64,000 nucleotides of DNA from the NCBI GenBank assembly GCA_950106755.1, contig CATNNA010000003.1, positions 1,240,001 to 1,304,000 on the forward strand. Reading direction: 5' to 3'. Both the position numbers and the translations under genes were made by a program. Below the pieces are notes generated by a model. The model worked only from the letters and a program-made list of their open reading frames with translations. It was not told the DNA's origin and searched no databases. The stretch is from Climacium dendroides (taxonomy: Eukaryota; Streptophyta; Bryopsida; Hypnales; Climaciaceae). Positions 11,565 through 23,524 of this stretch are shown here, in pieces (positions within the stretch are counted from its first letter, which is position 1; each line of letters starts with the position of its first letter).

Positions 11565-14500
11565 ATGTCCGAAAACATATTACACAAGTTGCGAATCTTC
11601 GAAATAATTAGGATTCATCAAAAAATGAAGTTTAAGAGAACTCTATTGGTTCCCTACACTTTTCCAATTGAAATGGGTTTAAAAAAAGAAACTCTAAAAA
11701 TCATGCTATATTTAATAGAAACCAAAACAATGAATTATATCGTTTTGACGTGGAAGCATGTCCGAAAACATATTATACAAGTTGCAAATCTTCGAAATAA
11801 TTAGGATTCATCAAAAAATGAAGTTTAAGAGAACCCCATTGCTTCCCCACACTTTTCCATTTGAAATGGGTTTAAAAAAAGAAACTCTAAAAATCATGCT
11901 ATATTTAATAGAAACCAAAACGATGAATTATATCGTTTTGACGTGGAAGCATGTCCGAAAACATATTACACAAGTTGCGAATCTTCGAAATAATTAGGAT
12001 TCATCAAAAAATGAAGTTTAAGAGAACTCTATTGCTTCCCTACACTTTTCCAATTGAAATGGGTTTAAAAAAAGAAACTCTAAAAATCATGCTATATTTA
12101 ATAGAAACCAAAACAATGAATTATATCGTTTTGAAGTGGAAGCATGTCCAAAAACATATTACACAGGTTGCAAATCTTCGAAATAATTAGGATTCATCAA
12201 AAAATGAAGTTTAAAAGAACTCTATTGCTTCCCCACACTTTTCCTATTGAAATGGGTTTAAGAAAGGAAACTCTAAAAATCATGCTATATTTAATAGAAA
12301 CCAAAACAATGAATTATATCGTTTTGAAGTGGAAGCATGTCCGAAAACATATTCTACAAGTTGCAAATCTTCGAAATAATTAGGATTCATCAAAAAATGA
12401 AGTTTAAGAGAACTCGATTGCTTGCCCACACTTTTCCAATTGAAATGGGTTTAAAAAAAGAAACTCTAAAAATCATGCTATATTTAATAGAAACCAAAAC
12501 CATGAATTATATCGTTTTGACGTGGAAGCATGTCCGAAAACATATTATACAAGTTGCAAATCTTCGAAATATTTAGGATTCATCAAAAAATGAAGTTTGA
12601 GAGAACCCTATTGCTTCCGTACAGTTTTCCATTTGAAATGGGTTTAAAAAAAGAACCTCTAAAAATCATGCTATATTTAATAGAAACCAAATAATGAATT
12701 ATATCGTTTTGAAGTGGAAGCGTGTCCAAAAACATATTACACAGGTTGCAAATCTTCGAAATAATTAGGATTCATCAAAAAATGAAGTTTAAGAGAACCC
12801 CATTGCTTCCCCACACTTTTCCATTTGAAATGGGTTTAAAAAAAGAAACTCTAAAAATCATGCTATATTTAATAGAAACCAAAACGATGAATTATATCGT
12901 TTTGACGTGGAAGCATGTCCGAAAACATATTACACAAGTTGCGAATCTTCGAAATAATTAGGATTCATCAAAAAATGAAGTTTAAGAGAACTCTATTGGT
13001 TCCCTACACTTTTCCAATTGAAATGGGTTTAAAAAAAGAAACTCTAAAAATCATGCTATATTTAATAGAAACCAAAACAATGAATTATATCGTTTTGAAG
13101 TGGAAGCATGTCCACAAACATATTACACAGGTTGCAAATCTTCGAAATAATTAGGATTCATCAAAAAATGAAGTTTAAGAGAGCTCTATTGCTTCCCCAC
13201 ACTTTTCCAATTGAAATGGGTTTAAAAAAAGAAACTCTAAAAATCATGCTATATTTAATAGAAACCAAAACCATGAATTATATCGTTTTGACGTGGAAGC
13301 ATGTCCGAAAACATATTACACAAGTTGCGAATCTTCGAAATAATTAGGATTCATCAAAAAATGAAGTTTAAGAGAACTCTATTGCTTCCCTACACTTTTC
13401 CAATTGAAATGGGTTTAAAAAAAGAAACTCTAAAAATCATGCTATATTTAATAGAAACCAAAACAATGAATTATATCGTTTTGAAGTGGAAGCATGTCCA
13501 AGAACATATTACACAGGTTGCAAATCTTCGAAATAATTAGGATTCATCAAAAATTGAAGTTTAAGAGAACTCTATTGCTTCCCCACACTTTTCCTATTGA
13601 AATGGGTTTAAAAAAGGAAACTCTAAAAATCATGCTATATTTAATAGAAACCAAAACAATGAATTATATCGTTCTGACGTGGAAGCATGTCCGAAAACAT
13701 ATTATACAGGTTGCAAATCTTCGAAATAATTAGGATTCATCAAAAAATGAAGTTTGAGAGAACCCTATTGCTTCCCCACACTTTTCCATTTGAAATGGGT
13801 TTAAAAAAAGAAACTCTAAAAATCATGCTATATTTAATAGAAACCAAAACAATGAATTATATCGTTTTGAAGTGGAAGCATGTCCAAAAACATATTACAC
13901 AGGTTGCAAATCTTCGAAATAATTAGGATTCATCAAAAATTGAAGTTTAAGAGAACTCTATTGCTTCCCCACACTTTTCCAATTGAAATGGGTTTAAAAA
14001 AAGAAACTCTAAAAATCATGCTATATTTAATAGAAACCAAAACAATGAATTATATCGTTTTGACGTGGAAGCATGTCCGAAAACATATTACACAAGTTGC
14101 GAATCTTCGAAATAATTAGGATTCATCAAAAAATGAAGTATAAGAGAACTCTATTGCTTCCCTACACTTTTCCAATTGAAATGGGTTTAAAAAAAGAAAC
14201 TCTAAAAATCATGCTATATTTAATAGAAACCAAAACAATGAATTATATCGTTTTGAAGTGGAAGCATGTCCAAAAACATATTACACAGGTTGCAAATCTT
14301 CGAAATAATTAGGATTCATCAAAAATTGAAGTTTAAGAGAACTCTATTGCTTCCCCACACTTTTCCTATTGAAATGGGTTTAAAAAAGGAAACTCTAAAA
14401 ATCATGCTATATTTAATAGAAACCAAAACAATGAATTATATTGTTTTGACGTGGAAGCATGTCCGAAAACATATTCTACAAGTTGCAAATCTTCGAAATA

Positions 14501-14844
14501 ATTAGGATTCATCAAAAAATGAAGTTTAAGAGAACTCTATTGCTTCCCCACACTTTTCCAATTGAAATGGGTTTAAAAAAAGAAACTCTAAATATCATGC
14601 TATATTTAATAGAAACCAAAACAATGAATTATATCGTTTTGAAGTGGAAGCATGTCCGAAAACATATTCTACAAGTTGCAAATCTTCGAAATAATTAGGA
14701 TTCATCAAAAAATGAAGTTTGAGAGAACCCTATTGCTTCCCCACACTTTTCCAATTGAAATGGGTTTAAAAAAAGAAACTCTAAATATCATGCTATATTT
14801 AATAGAAACCAAAACAATGAATTATATCGTTTTGAAGTGGAAGC
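11565..14844 (+). repeat. HOR block 2, copy 1 (17 monomers, 3280 bp)
   Basis: Starting with a V and a P monomer, this unit matches the segment from 15616 at an offset of 4051 bp through about 14266. From 14459 the offset is 4437 bp. The offset changes by 386 bp, exactly two monomers, so this copy lacks a dimer that copy 2 has (or copy 2 gained one). Markers are the AGAACATATT monomer at 13494, the GTATAAGAG monomer at 14073 and the two N monomers at 14459 and 14652. An S monomer lies at 13108. Confidence 0.85.
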
Positions 14845-15615
14845 ATGTCCGAAAACATATTCTACAAGTTGCAAATCTTCGAAATAATTAGGATTCATCA
14901 AAAAATGAAGTTTAAGAGAACTCTATTGCTTCCCCACACTTTTCCAATTGAAATGGGTTTAAAATAAGAAACTCTAAAAATCATGCTATATTTAATAGAA
15001 ACCAAAACGATGAATTATATCGTTTTGACGTGGAAGCATGTCCGAAAACATATTATACAAGTTGCAAATCTTCGAAATAATTAGGATTCATCAAAAAATG
15101 AAGTTTAAGAGAACCCCATTGCTTCCCCACACTTTTCCATTTGAAATGGGTTTAAAAAAAGAACTCTAAAAATCATGCTATATTTAATAGAAACCAAAAC
15201 GATGAATTATATCGTTTTGACGTGGAAGCATGTCCGAAAACATATTACACAAGTTGCGAATCTTCGAAATAATTAGGATTCATCAAAAAATGAAGTTTAA
15301 GAGAACTCTATTGGTTCCCTACACTTTTCCAATTGAAATGGGTTTAAAAAAAGAAACTCTAAAAATCATGCTATATTTAATAGAAACCAAAACAATGAAT
15401 TATATCGTTTTGACGTGGAAGCATGTCCGAAAACATATTATACAAGTTGCAAATCTTCGAAATAATTAGGATTCATCAAAAAATGAAGTTTAAGAGAACC
15501 CCATTGCTTCCCCACACTTTTCCATTTGAAATGGGTTTAAAAAAAGAAACTCTAAAAATCATGCTATATTTAATAGAAACCAAAACGATGAATTATATCG
15601 TTTTGACGTGGAAGC
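14845..15615 (+). repeat. Link between block 2 copies (4 monomers)
   Basis: The monomer at 14845 has its A-run changed to TTTAAAATAAGAAAC, seen nowhere else in the window. The one at 15038 is a P monomer with the one-base A-run deletion also seen at 10.2-11.5 kb. A V monomer (15230) and a P monomer (15423) follow. With 15616 and 15809 these form a short run of 386-bp V/P dimers. Confidence 0.75.
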
Positions 15616-16580
15616 ATGTCCGAAAACATATTACACAAGTTGCGAATCTTCGAAATAATTAGGATTCATCAAAAAATGAAGTTTAAGAGAACTCTATTGG
15701 TTCCCTACACTTTTCCAATTGAAATGGGTTTAAAAAAAGAAACTCTAAAAATCATGCTATATTTAATAGAAACCAAAACAATGAATTATATCGTTTTGAC
15801 GTGGAAGCATGTCCGAAAACATATTATACAAGTTGCAAATCTTCGAAATAATTAGGATTCATCAAAAAATGAAGTTTAAGAGAACCCCATTGCTTCCCCA
15901 CACTTTTCCATTTGAAATGGGTTTAAAAAAAGAAACTCTAAAAATCATGCTATATTTAATAGAAACCAAAACGATGAATTATATCGTTTTGACGTGGAAG
16001 CATGTCCGAAAACATATTACACAAGTTGCGAATCTTCGAAATAATTAGGATTCATCAAAAAATGAAGTTTAAGAGAACTCTATTGCTTCCCTACACTTTT
16101 CCAATTGAAATGGGTTTAAAAAAAGAAACTCTAAAAATCATGCTATATTTAATAGAAACCAAAACAATGAATTATATCGTTTTGAAGTGGAAGCATGTCC
16201 AAAAACATATTACACAGGTTGCAAATCTTCGAAATAATTAGGATTCATCAAAAAATGAAGTTTAAAAGAACTCTATTGCTTCCCCACACTTTTCCTATTG
16301 AAATGGGTTTAAGAAAGGAAACTCTAAAAATCATGCTATATTTAATAGAAACCAAAACAATGAATTATATCGTTTTGAAGTGGAAGCATGTCCGAAAACA
16401 TATTCTACAAGTTGCAAATCTTCGAAATAATTAGGATTCATCAAAAAATGAAGTTTAAGAGAACTCGATTGCTTGCCCACACTTTTCCAATTGAAATGGG
16501 TTTAAAAAAAGAAACTCTAAAAATCATGCTATATTTAATAGAAACCAAAACCATGAATTATATCGTTTTGACGTGGAAGC

Positions 16581-16772
16581 ATGTCCGAAAACATATTATA
16601 CAAGTTGCAAATCTTCGAAATATTTAGGATTCATCAAAAAATGAAGTTTGAGAGAACCCTATTGCTTCCGTACAGTTTTCCATTTGAAATGGGTTTAAAA
16701 AAAGAACCTCTAAAAATCATGCTATATTTAATAGAAACCAAATAATGAATTATATCGTTTTGAAGTGGAAGC
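16581..16772 (+). repeat. Class X 192-bp marker monomer (example)
   Basis: X monomers carry a linked set of changes: the single-base shortening AAATAATG for AAAACAATG, usually CCGTACA or CCGCACA, usually CCATTTG and GAACCTC, and GCGTGTCC at the start of the next monomer. I count 23 of them, ending at 1924, 2309, 3080, 5781, 6166, 6937, 9831, 10216, 12721, 16772, 19859, 21788, 23331, 26804, 29698, 31241, 33556, 34134, 35677, 38764, 41658, 44745 and 47253. None occurs in the last 16.7 kb. Most precede a P monomer. Confidence 0.9.
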
Positions 16773-16871
16773 GTGTCCAAAAACATATTACACAGGTTGC
16801 AAATCTTCGAAATAATTAGGATTCATCAAAAAATGAAGTTTAAGAGAACCCCATTGCTTCCCCACACTTTT

Positions 16872-16884
16872 CCATTTGAAATGG
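16872..16884. other. 13-bp palindrome specific to CCATTTG monomers (example)
   Basis: CCATTT-G-AAATGG is a perfect inverted repeat with a one-base centre. It exists only in monomers with CCATTTG. In CCAATTG monomers the dyad shrinks to the six-base CAATTG. Confidence 0.85.
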
Positions 16885-16930
16885 GTTTAAAAAAAGAAAC
16901 TCTAAAAATCATGCTATATTTAATAGAAAC

Positions 16931-16955
16931 CAAAACGATGAATTATATCGTTTTG
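16931..16955. other. 9-bp inverted repeat with 7-base loop in ACGATG monomers (example)
   Basis: CAAAACGAT, then GAATTAT, then ATCGTTTTG form a perfect 9-bp stem. Where the first arm is CAAAACAAT one pair is lost, leaving six outer pairs plus two inner pairs. The perfect form is mostly in class P monomers. Confidence 0.85.
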
Positions 16956-19281
16956 ACGTGGAAGCATGTCCGAAAACATATTACACAAGTTGCGAATCTT
17001 CGAAATAATTAGGATTCATCAAAAAATGAAGTTTAAGAGAACTCTATTGGTTCCCTACACTTTTCCAATTGAAATGGGTTTAAAAAAAGAAACTCTAAAA
17101 ATCATGCTATATTTAATAGAAACCAAAACAATGAATTATATCGTTTTGAAGTGGAAGCATGTCCAAAAACATATTACACAGGTTGCAAATCTTCGAAATA
17201 ATTAGGATTCATCAAAAAATGAAGTTTAAGAGAGCTCTATTGCTTCCCCACACTTTTCCAATTGAAATGGGTTTAAAAAAAGAAACTCTAAAAATCATGC
17301 TATATTTAATAGAAACCAAAACCATGAATTATATCGTTTTGACGTGGAAGCATGTCCGAAAACATATTACACAAGTTGCGAATCTTCGAAATAATTAGGA
17401 TTCATCAAAAAATGAAGTTTAAGAGAACTCTATTGCTTCCCTACACTTTTCCAATTGAAATGGGTTTAAAAAAAGAAACTCTAAAAATCATGCTATATTT
17501 AATAGAAACCAAAACAATGAATTATATCGTTTTGAAGTGGAAGCATGTCCAAGAACATATTACACAGGTTGCAAATCTTCGAAATAATTAGGATTCATCA
17601 AAAATTGAAGTTTAAGAGAACTCTATTGCTTCCCCACACTTTTCCTATTGAAATGGGTTTAAAAAAGGAAACTCTAAAAATCATGCTATATTTAATAGAA
17701 ACCAAAACAATGAATTATATCGTTCTGACGTGGAAGCATGTCCGAAAACATATTATACAGGTTGCAAATCTTCGAAATAATTAGGATTCATCAAAAAATG
17801 AAGTTTGAGAGAACCCTATTGCTTCCCCACACTTTTCCATTTGAAATGGGTTTAAAAAAAGAAACTCTAAAAATCATGCTATATTTAATAGAAACCAAAA
17901 CAATGAATTATATCGTTTTGAAGTGGAAGCATGTCCAAAAACATATTACACAGGTTGCAAATCTTCGAAATAATTAGGATTCATCAAAAATTGAAGTTTA
18001 AGAGAACTCTATTGCTTCCCCACACTTTTCCAATTGAAATGGGTTTAAAAAAAGAAACTCTAAAAATCATGCTATATTTAATAGAAACCAAAACAATGAA
18101 TTATATCGTTTTGACGTGGAAGCATGTCCGAAAACATATTACACAAGTTGCGAATCTTCGAAATAATTAGGATTCATCAAAAAATGAAGTATAAGAGAAC
18201 TCTATTGCTTCCCTACACTTTTCCAATTGAAATGGGTTTAAAAAAAGAAACTCTAAAAATCATGCTATATTTAATAGAAACCAAAACAATGAATTATATC
18301 GTTTTGAAGTGGAAGCATGTCCAAAAACATATTACACAGGTTGCAAATCTTCGAAATAATTAGGATTCATCAAAAATTGAAGTTTAAGAGAACTCTATTG
18401 CTTCCCCACACTTTTCCTATTGAAATGGGTTTAAAAAAGGAAACTCTAAAAATCATGCTATATTTAATAGAAACCAAAACAATGAATTATATCGTTCTGA
18501 CGTGGAAGCATGTCCGAAAACATATTATACAGGTTGCAAATCTTCGAAATAATTAGGATTCATCAAAAAATGAAGTTTGAGAGAACCCTATTGCTTCCCC
18601 ACACTTTTCCATTTGAAATGGGTTTAAAAAAGGAAACTCTAAAAATCATGCTATATTTAATAGAAACCAAAACAATGAATTATATCGTTTTGAAGTGGAA
18701 GCATGTCCAAAAACATATTACACAGGTTGCAAATCTTCGAAATAATTAGGATTCATCAAAAATTGAAGTTTAAGAGAACTCTATTGCTTCCCCACACTTT
18801 TCCTATTGAAATGGGTTTAAAAAAGGAAACTCTAAAAATCATGCTATATTTAATAGAAACCAAAACAATGAATTATATTGTTTTGACGTGGAAGCATGTC
18901 CGAAAACATATTCTACAAGTTGCAAATCTTCGAAATAATTAGGATTCATCAAAAAATGAAGTTTAAGAGAACTCTATTGCTTCCCCACACTTTTCCAATT
19001 GAAATGGGTTTAAAAAAAGAAACTCTAAATATCATGCTATATTTAATAGAAACCAAAACAATGAATTATATCGTTTTGAAGTGGAAGCATGTCCGAAAAC
19101 ATATTCTACAAGTTGCAAATCTTCGAAATAATTAGGATTCATCAAAAAATGAAGTTTGAGAGAACCCTATTGCTTCCCCACACTTTTCCAATTGAAATGG
19201 GTTTAAAAAAAGAAACTCTAAATATCATGCTATATTTAATAGAAACCAAAACAATGAATTATATCGTTTTGAAGTGGAAGC

Positions 19282-20438
19282 ATGTCCGAAAACATATTCT
19301 ACAAGTTGCAAATCTTCGAAATAATTAGGATTCATCAAAAAATGAAGTTTAAGAGAACTCTATTGCTTCCCCACACTTTTCCTATTGAAATGGGTTTAAA
19401 AAAGGAAACTCTAAAAATCATGCTATATTTAATAGAAACCAAAACAATGAATTATATCGTTTTGAAGTGGAAGCATGTCCGAAAACATATTCTACAAGTT
19501 GCAAATCTTCGAAATAATTAGGATTCATCAAAAAATGAAGTTTAAGAGAACTCGATTGCTTCCCCACACTTTTCCAATTGAAATGGGTTTAAAAAAAGAA
19601 ACTCTAAAAATCATGCTATATTTAATAGAAACCAAAACAATGAATTATATCGTTTTGACGTGGAAGCATGTCCGAAAACATATTATACAAGTTGCAAATC
19701 TTCGAAATATTTAGGATTCATCAAAAAATGAAGTTTGAGAGAACCCTATTGCTTCCGTACACTTTTCCATTTGAAATGGGTTTAAAAAAAGAACCTCTAA
19801 AAATCATGCTATATTTAATAGAAACCAAATAATGAATTATATCGTTTTGAAGTGGAAGCGTGTCCAAAAACATATTACACAGGTTGCAAATCTTCGAAAT
19901 AATTAGGATTCATCAAAAAATGAAGTTTAAGAGAACCCCATTGCTTCCCCACACTTTTCCATTTGAAATGGGTTTAAAAAAAGAAACTCTAAAAATCATG
20001 CTATATTTAATAGAAACCAAAACGATGAATTATATCGTTTTGACGTGGAAGCATGTCCGAAAACATATTACACAAGTTGCGAATCTTCGAAATAATTAGG
20101 ATTCATCAAAAAATGAAGTTTAAGAGAACTCTATTGGTTCCCTACACTTTTCCAATTGAAATGGGTTTAAAAAAAGAAACTCTAAAAATCATGCTATATT
20201 TAATAGAAACCAAAACAATGAATTATATCGTTTTGAAGTGGAAGCATGTCCGAAAACATATTATGCAAGTTGCAAATCTTCGAAATAATTAGGATTCATC
20301 AAAAAATGAAGTTTAAGAGAACCCCATTGCTTCCCCACACTTTTCCATTTGAAATGGGTTTAAAAAAAGAAACTCTAAAAATCATGCTATATTTAATAGA
20401 AACCAAAACGATGAATTATATCGTTTTGACGTGGAAGC
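19282..20438 (+). repeat. Irregular monomers between blocks (6 monomers)
   Basis: This stretch includes a CCTATTG monomer, a GATTGCTTCC monomer, an X monomer ending at 19859, P and V monomers, and a monomer at 20246 that begins with TTATGCAAG. The TTATGCAAG variant is otherwise common only after 52.8 kb. No period longer than the monomer is evident within the segment. Confidence 0.7.
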
Positions 20439-21981
20439 ATGTCCGAAAACATATTACACAAGTTGCGAATCTTCGAAATAATTAGGATTCATCAAAAAAT
20501 GAAGTTTAAGAGAACTCTATTGGTTCCCTACACTTTTCCAATTGAAATGGGTTTAAAAAAAGAAACTCTAAAAATCATGCTATATTTAATAGAAACCAAA
20601 ACAATGAATTATATCGTTTTGAAGTGGAAGCATGTCCAAAAACATATTACACAGGTTGCAAATCTTCGAAATAATTAGGATTCATCAAAAAATGAAGTTT
20701 AAGAGAGCTCTATTGCTTCCCCACACTTTTCCAATTGAAATGGGTTTAAAAAAAGAAACTCTAAAAATCATGCTATATTTAATAGAAACCAAAACGATGA
20801 ATTATATCGTTTTGACGTGGAAGCATGTCCAAAAACATATTACACAAGTTGCGAATCTTCGAAATAATTAGGATTCATCAAAAAATGAAGTTTAAGAGAA
20901 CTCTATTGCTTCCCTACACTTTTCCAATTGAAATGGGTTTAAAAAAAGAAACTCTAAAAATCATGCTATATTTAATAGAAACCAAAACATTGAATTATAT
21001 CGTTCTAACGTGGAAGCATGTCCGAAAACATATTACACAAGTTGCGAATCTTCGAAATAATTAGGATTCATCAAAAAATGAAGTTTGAGAGAACCCTATT
21101 GCTTCCCCACACTTTTCCATTTGAAATGGGTTTAAAAAAAGAAACTCTAAAAATCATGCTATATTTAATAGAAACCAAAACAATGAATTATATCGTTTTG
21201 AAGTGGAAGCATGTCCAAAAACATATTACACAGGTTGCAAATCTTCGAAATAATTAGGATTCATCAAAAATTGAAGTTTAAGAGAACTCTATTGCTTCCC
21301 CACACTTTTCCTATGGAAATGGGTTTAAAAAAGGAAACTCTAAAAATCATGCTATATTTAATAGAAACCAAAACAATGAATTATATCGTTTTGACGTGGA
21401 AGCATGTCCGAAAACATATTCTACAAGTTGCAAATCTTCGAAATAATTAGGATTCATCAAAAAATGAAGTTTAAGAGAACTCTATTGCTTCCCCACACTT
21501 TTCCAATTGAAATGGGTTTAAAAAAAGAAACTCTAAAAATCATGCTATATTTAATAGAAACCAAAACAATGAATTATATCGTTTTGACGTGGAAGCATGT
21601 CCGAAAACATATTATACAAGTTGCAAATCTTCGAAATATTTAGGATTCATCAAAAAATGAAGTTTGAGAGAATCCTATTGCTTCCGTACACTTTTCCATT
21701 TGAAATGGGTTTAAAAAAAGAACCTCTAAAAATCATGCTATATTTAATAGAAACCAAATAATGAATTATATCGTTTTGAAGTGGAAGCGTGTCCAAAAAC
21801 ATATTACACAGGTTGCAAATCTTCGAAATAATTAGGATTCATCAAAAAATGAAGTTTAAGAGAACCCCATTGCTTCCCCACACTTTTCCATTTGAAATGG
21901 GTTTAAAAAAAGAAACTCTAAAAATCATGCTATATTTAATAGAAACCAAAACGATGAATTATATCGTTTTGACGTGGAAGC
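20439..21981 (+). repeat. 8-monomer HOR, copy 1 (1543 bp)
   Basis: The order is V, S, a CCCTACAC monomer with AAAACATTG, a GTTTGAGAG/CCATTTG monomer, an L-like monomer with CCTATGG, a CCAATTG monomer, X, then P. The same eight follow at an offset of 1543 bp. The private CCTATGG substitution at 21211 recurs at 22754, which ties the two copies together. Confidence 0.9.
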
Positions 21982-23524
21982 ATGTCCGAAAACATATTAC
22001 ACAAGTTGCGAATCTTCGAAATAATTAGGATTCATCAAAAAATGAAGTTTAAGAGAACTCTATTGGTTCCCTACACTTTTCCAATTGAAATGGGTTTAAA
22101 AAAAGAAACTCTAAAAATCATGCTATATTTAATAGAAACCAAAACAATGAATTATATCGTTTTGAAGTGGAAGCATGTCCAAAAACATATTACACAGGTT
22201 GCAAATCTTCGAAATAATTAGGATTCATCAAAAAATGAAGTTTAAGAGAGCTCTATTGCTTCCCCACACTTTTCCAATTGAAATGGGTTTAAAAAAAGAA
22301 ACTCTAAAAATCATGCTATATTTAATAGAAACCAAAACGATGAATTATATCGTTTTGACGTGGAAGCATGTCCAAAAACATATTACACAAGTTGCGAATC
22401 TTCGAAATAATTAGGATTCATCAAAAAATGAAGTTTAAGAGAACTCTATTGCTTCCCTACACTTTTCCAATTGAAATGGGTTTAAAAAAAGAAACTCTAA
22501 AAATCATGCTATATTTAATAGAAACCAAAACATTGAATTATATCGTTCTAACGTGGAAGCATGTCCGAAAACATATTACACAAGTTGCGAATCTTCGAAA
22601 TAATTAGGATTCATCAAAAAATGAAGTTTGAGAGAACCCTATTGCTTCCCCACACTTTTCCATTTGAAATGGGTTTAAAAAAAGAAACTCTAAAAATCAT
22701 GCTATATTTAATAGAAACCAAAACAATGAATTATATCGTTTTGAAGTGGAAGCATGTCCAAAAACATATTACACAGGTTGCAAATCTTCGAAATAATTAG
22801 GATTCATCAAAAATTGAAGTTTAAGAGAACTCTATTGCTTCCCCACACTTTTCCTATGGAAATGGGTTTAAAAAAGGAAACTCTAAAAATCATGCTATAT
22901 TTAATAGAAACCAAAACAATGAATTATATCGTTTTGACGTGGAAGCATGTCCGAAAACATATTCTACAAGTTGCAAATCTTCGAAATAATTAGGATTCAT
23001 CAAAAAATGAAGTTTAAGAGAACTCTATTGCTTCCCCACACTTTTCCAATTGAAATGGGTTTAAAAAAAGAAACTCTAAAAATCATGCTATATTTAATAG
23101 AAACCAAAACAATGAATTATATCGTTTTGACGTGGAAGCATGTCCGAAAACATATTATACAAGTTGCAAATCTTCGAAATATTTAGGATTCATCAAAAAA
23201 TGAAGTTTGAGAGAATCCTATTGCTTCCGTACACTTTTCCATTTGAAATGGGTTTAAAAAAAGAACCTCTAAAAATCATGGTATATTTAATAGAAACCAA
23301 ATAATGAATTATATCGTTTTGAAGTGGAAGCGTGTCCAAAAACATATTACACAGGTTGCAAATCTTCGAAATAATTAGGATTCATCAAAAAATGAAGTTT
23401 AAGAGAACCCCATTGCTTCCCCACACTTTTCCATTTGAAATGGGTTTAAAAAAAGAAACTCTAAAAATCATGCTATATTTAATAGAAACCAAAACGATGA
23501 ATTATATCGTTTTGACGTGGAAGC
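21982..23524 (+). repeat. 8-monomer HOR, copy 2 (1543 bp)
   Basis: This is a near-exact repeat of 20439-21981. A private base is seen at 23280, CATGGTAT for CATGCTAT, in the X monomer. The order continues into a third copy for the V and S monomers at 23525 and 23718, then switches to the 4-monomer unit within the S monomer. Confidence 0.9.

Larger units (their letters stand above)
15616..19281 (+). repeat. HOR block 2, copy 2 (19 monomers, 3666 bp)
   Basis: This unit has the same order as 11565-14844 plus an extra dimer near 18317-18702. It keeps the V/P start, the AAGAAAGG monomer at 16195, the GATTGCTTGCCC monomer at 16388, an X monomer at 16581, S at 17159, the AGAACATATT variant near 17550, GTATAAGAG at 18124 and the N pair at 18896 and 19089. 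The monomer at 17159 begins TCCAAAAAC where its counterpart at 13108 has TCCACAAAC, so the copies have begun to diverge. Confidence 0.85.
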
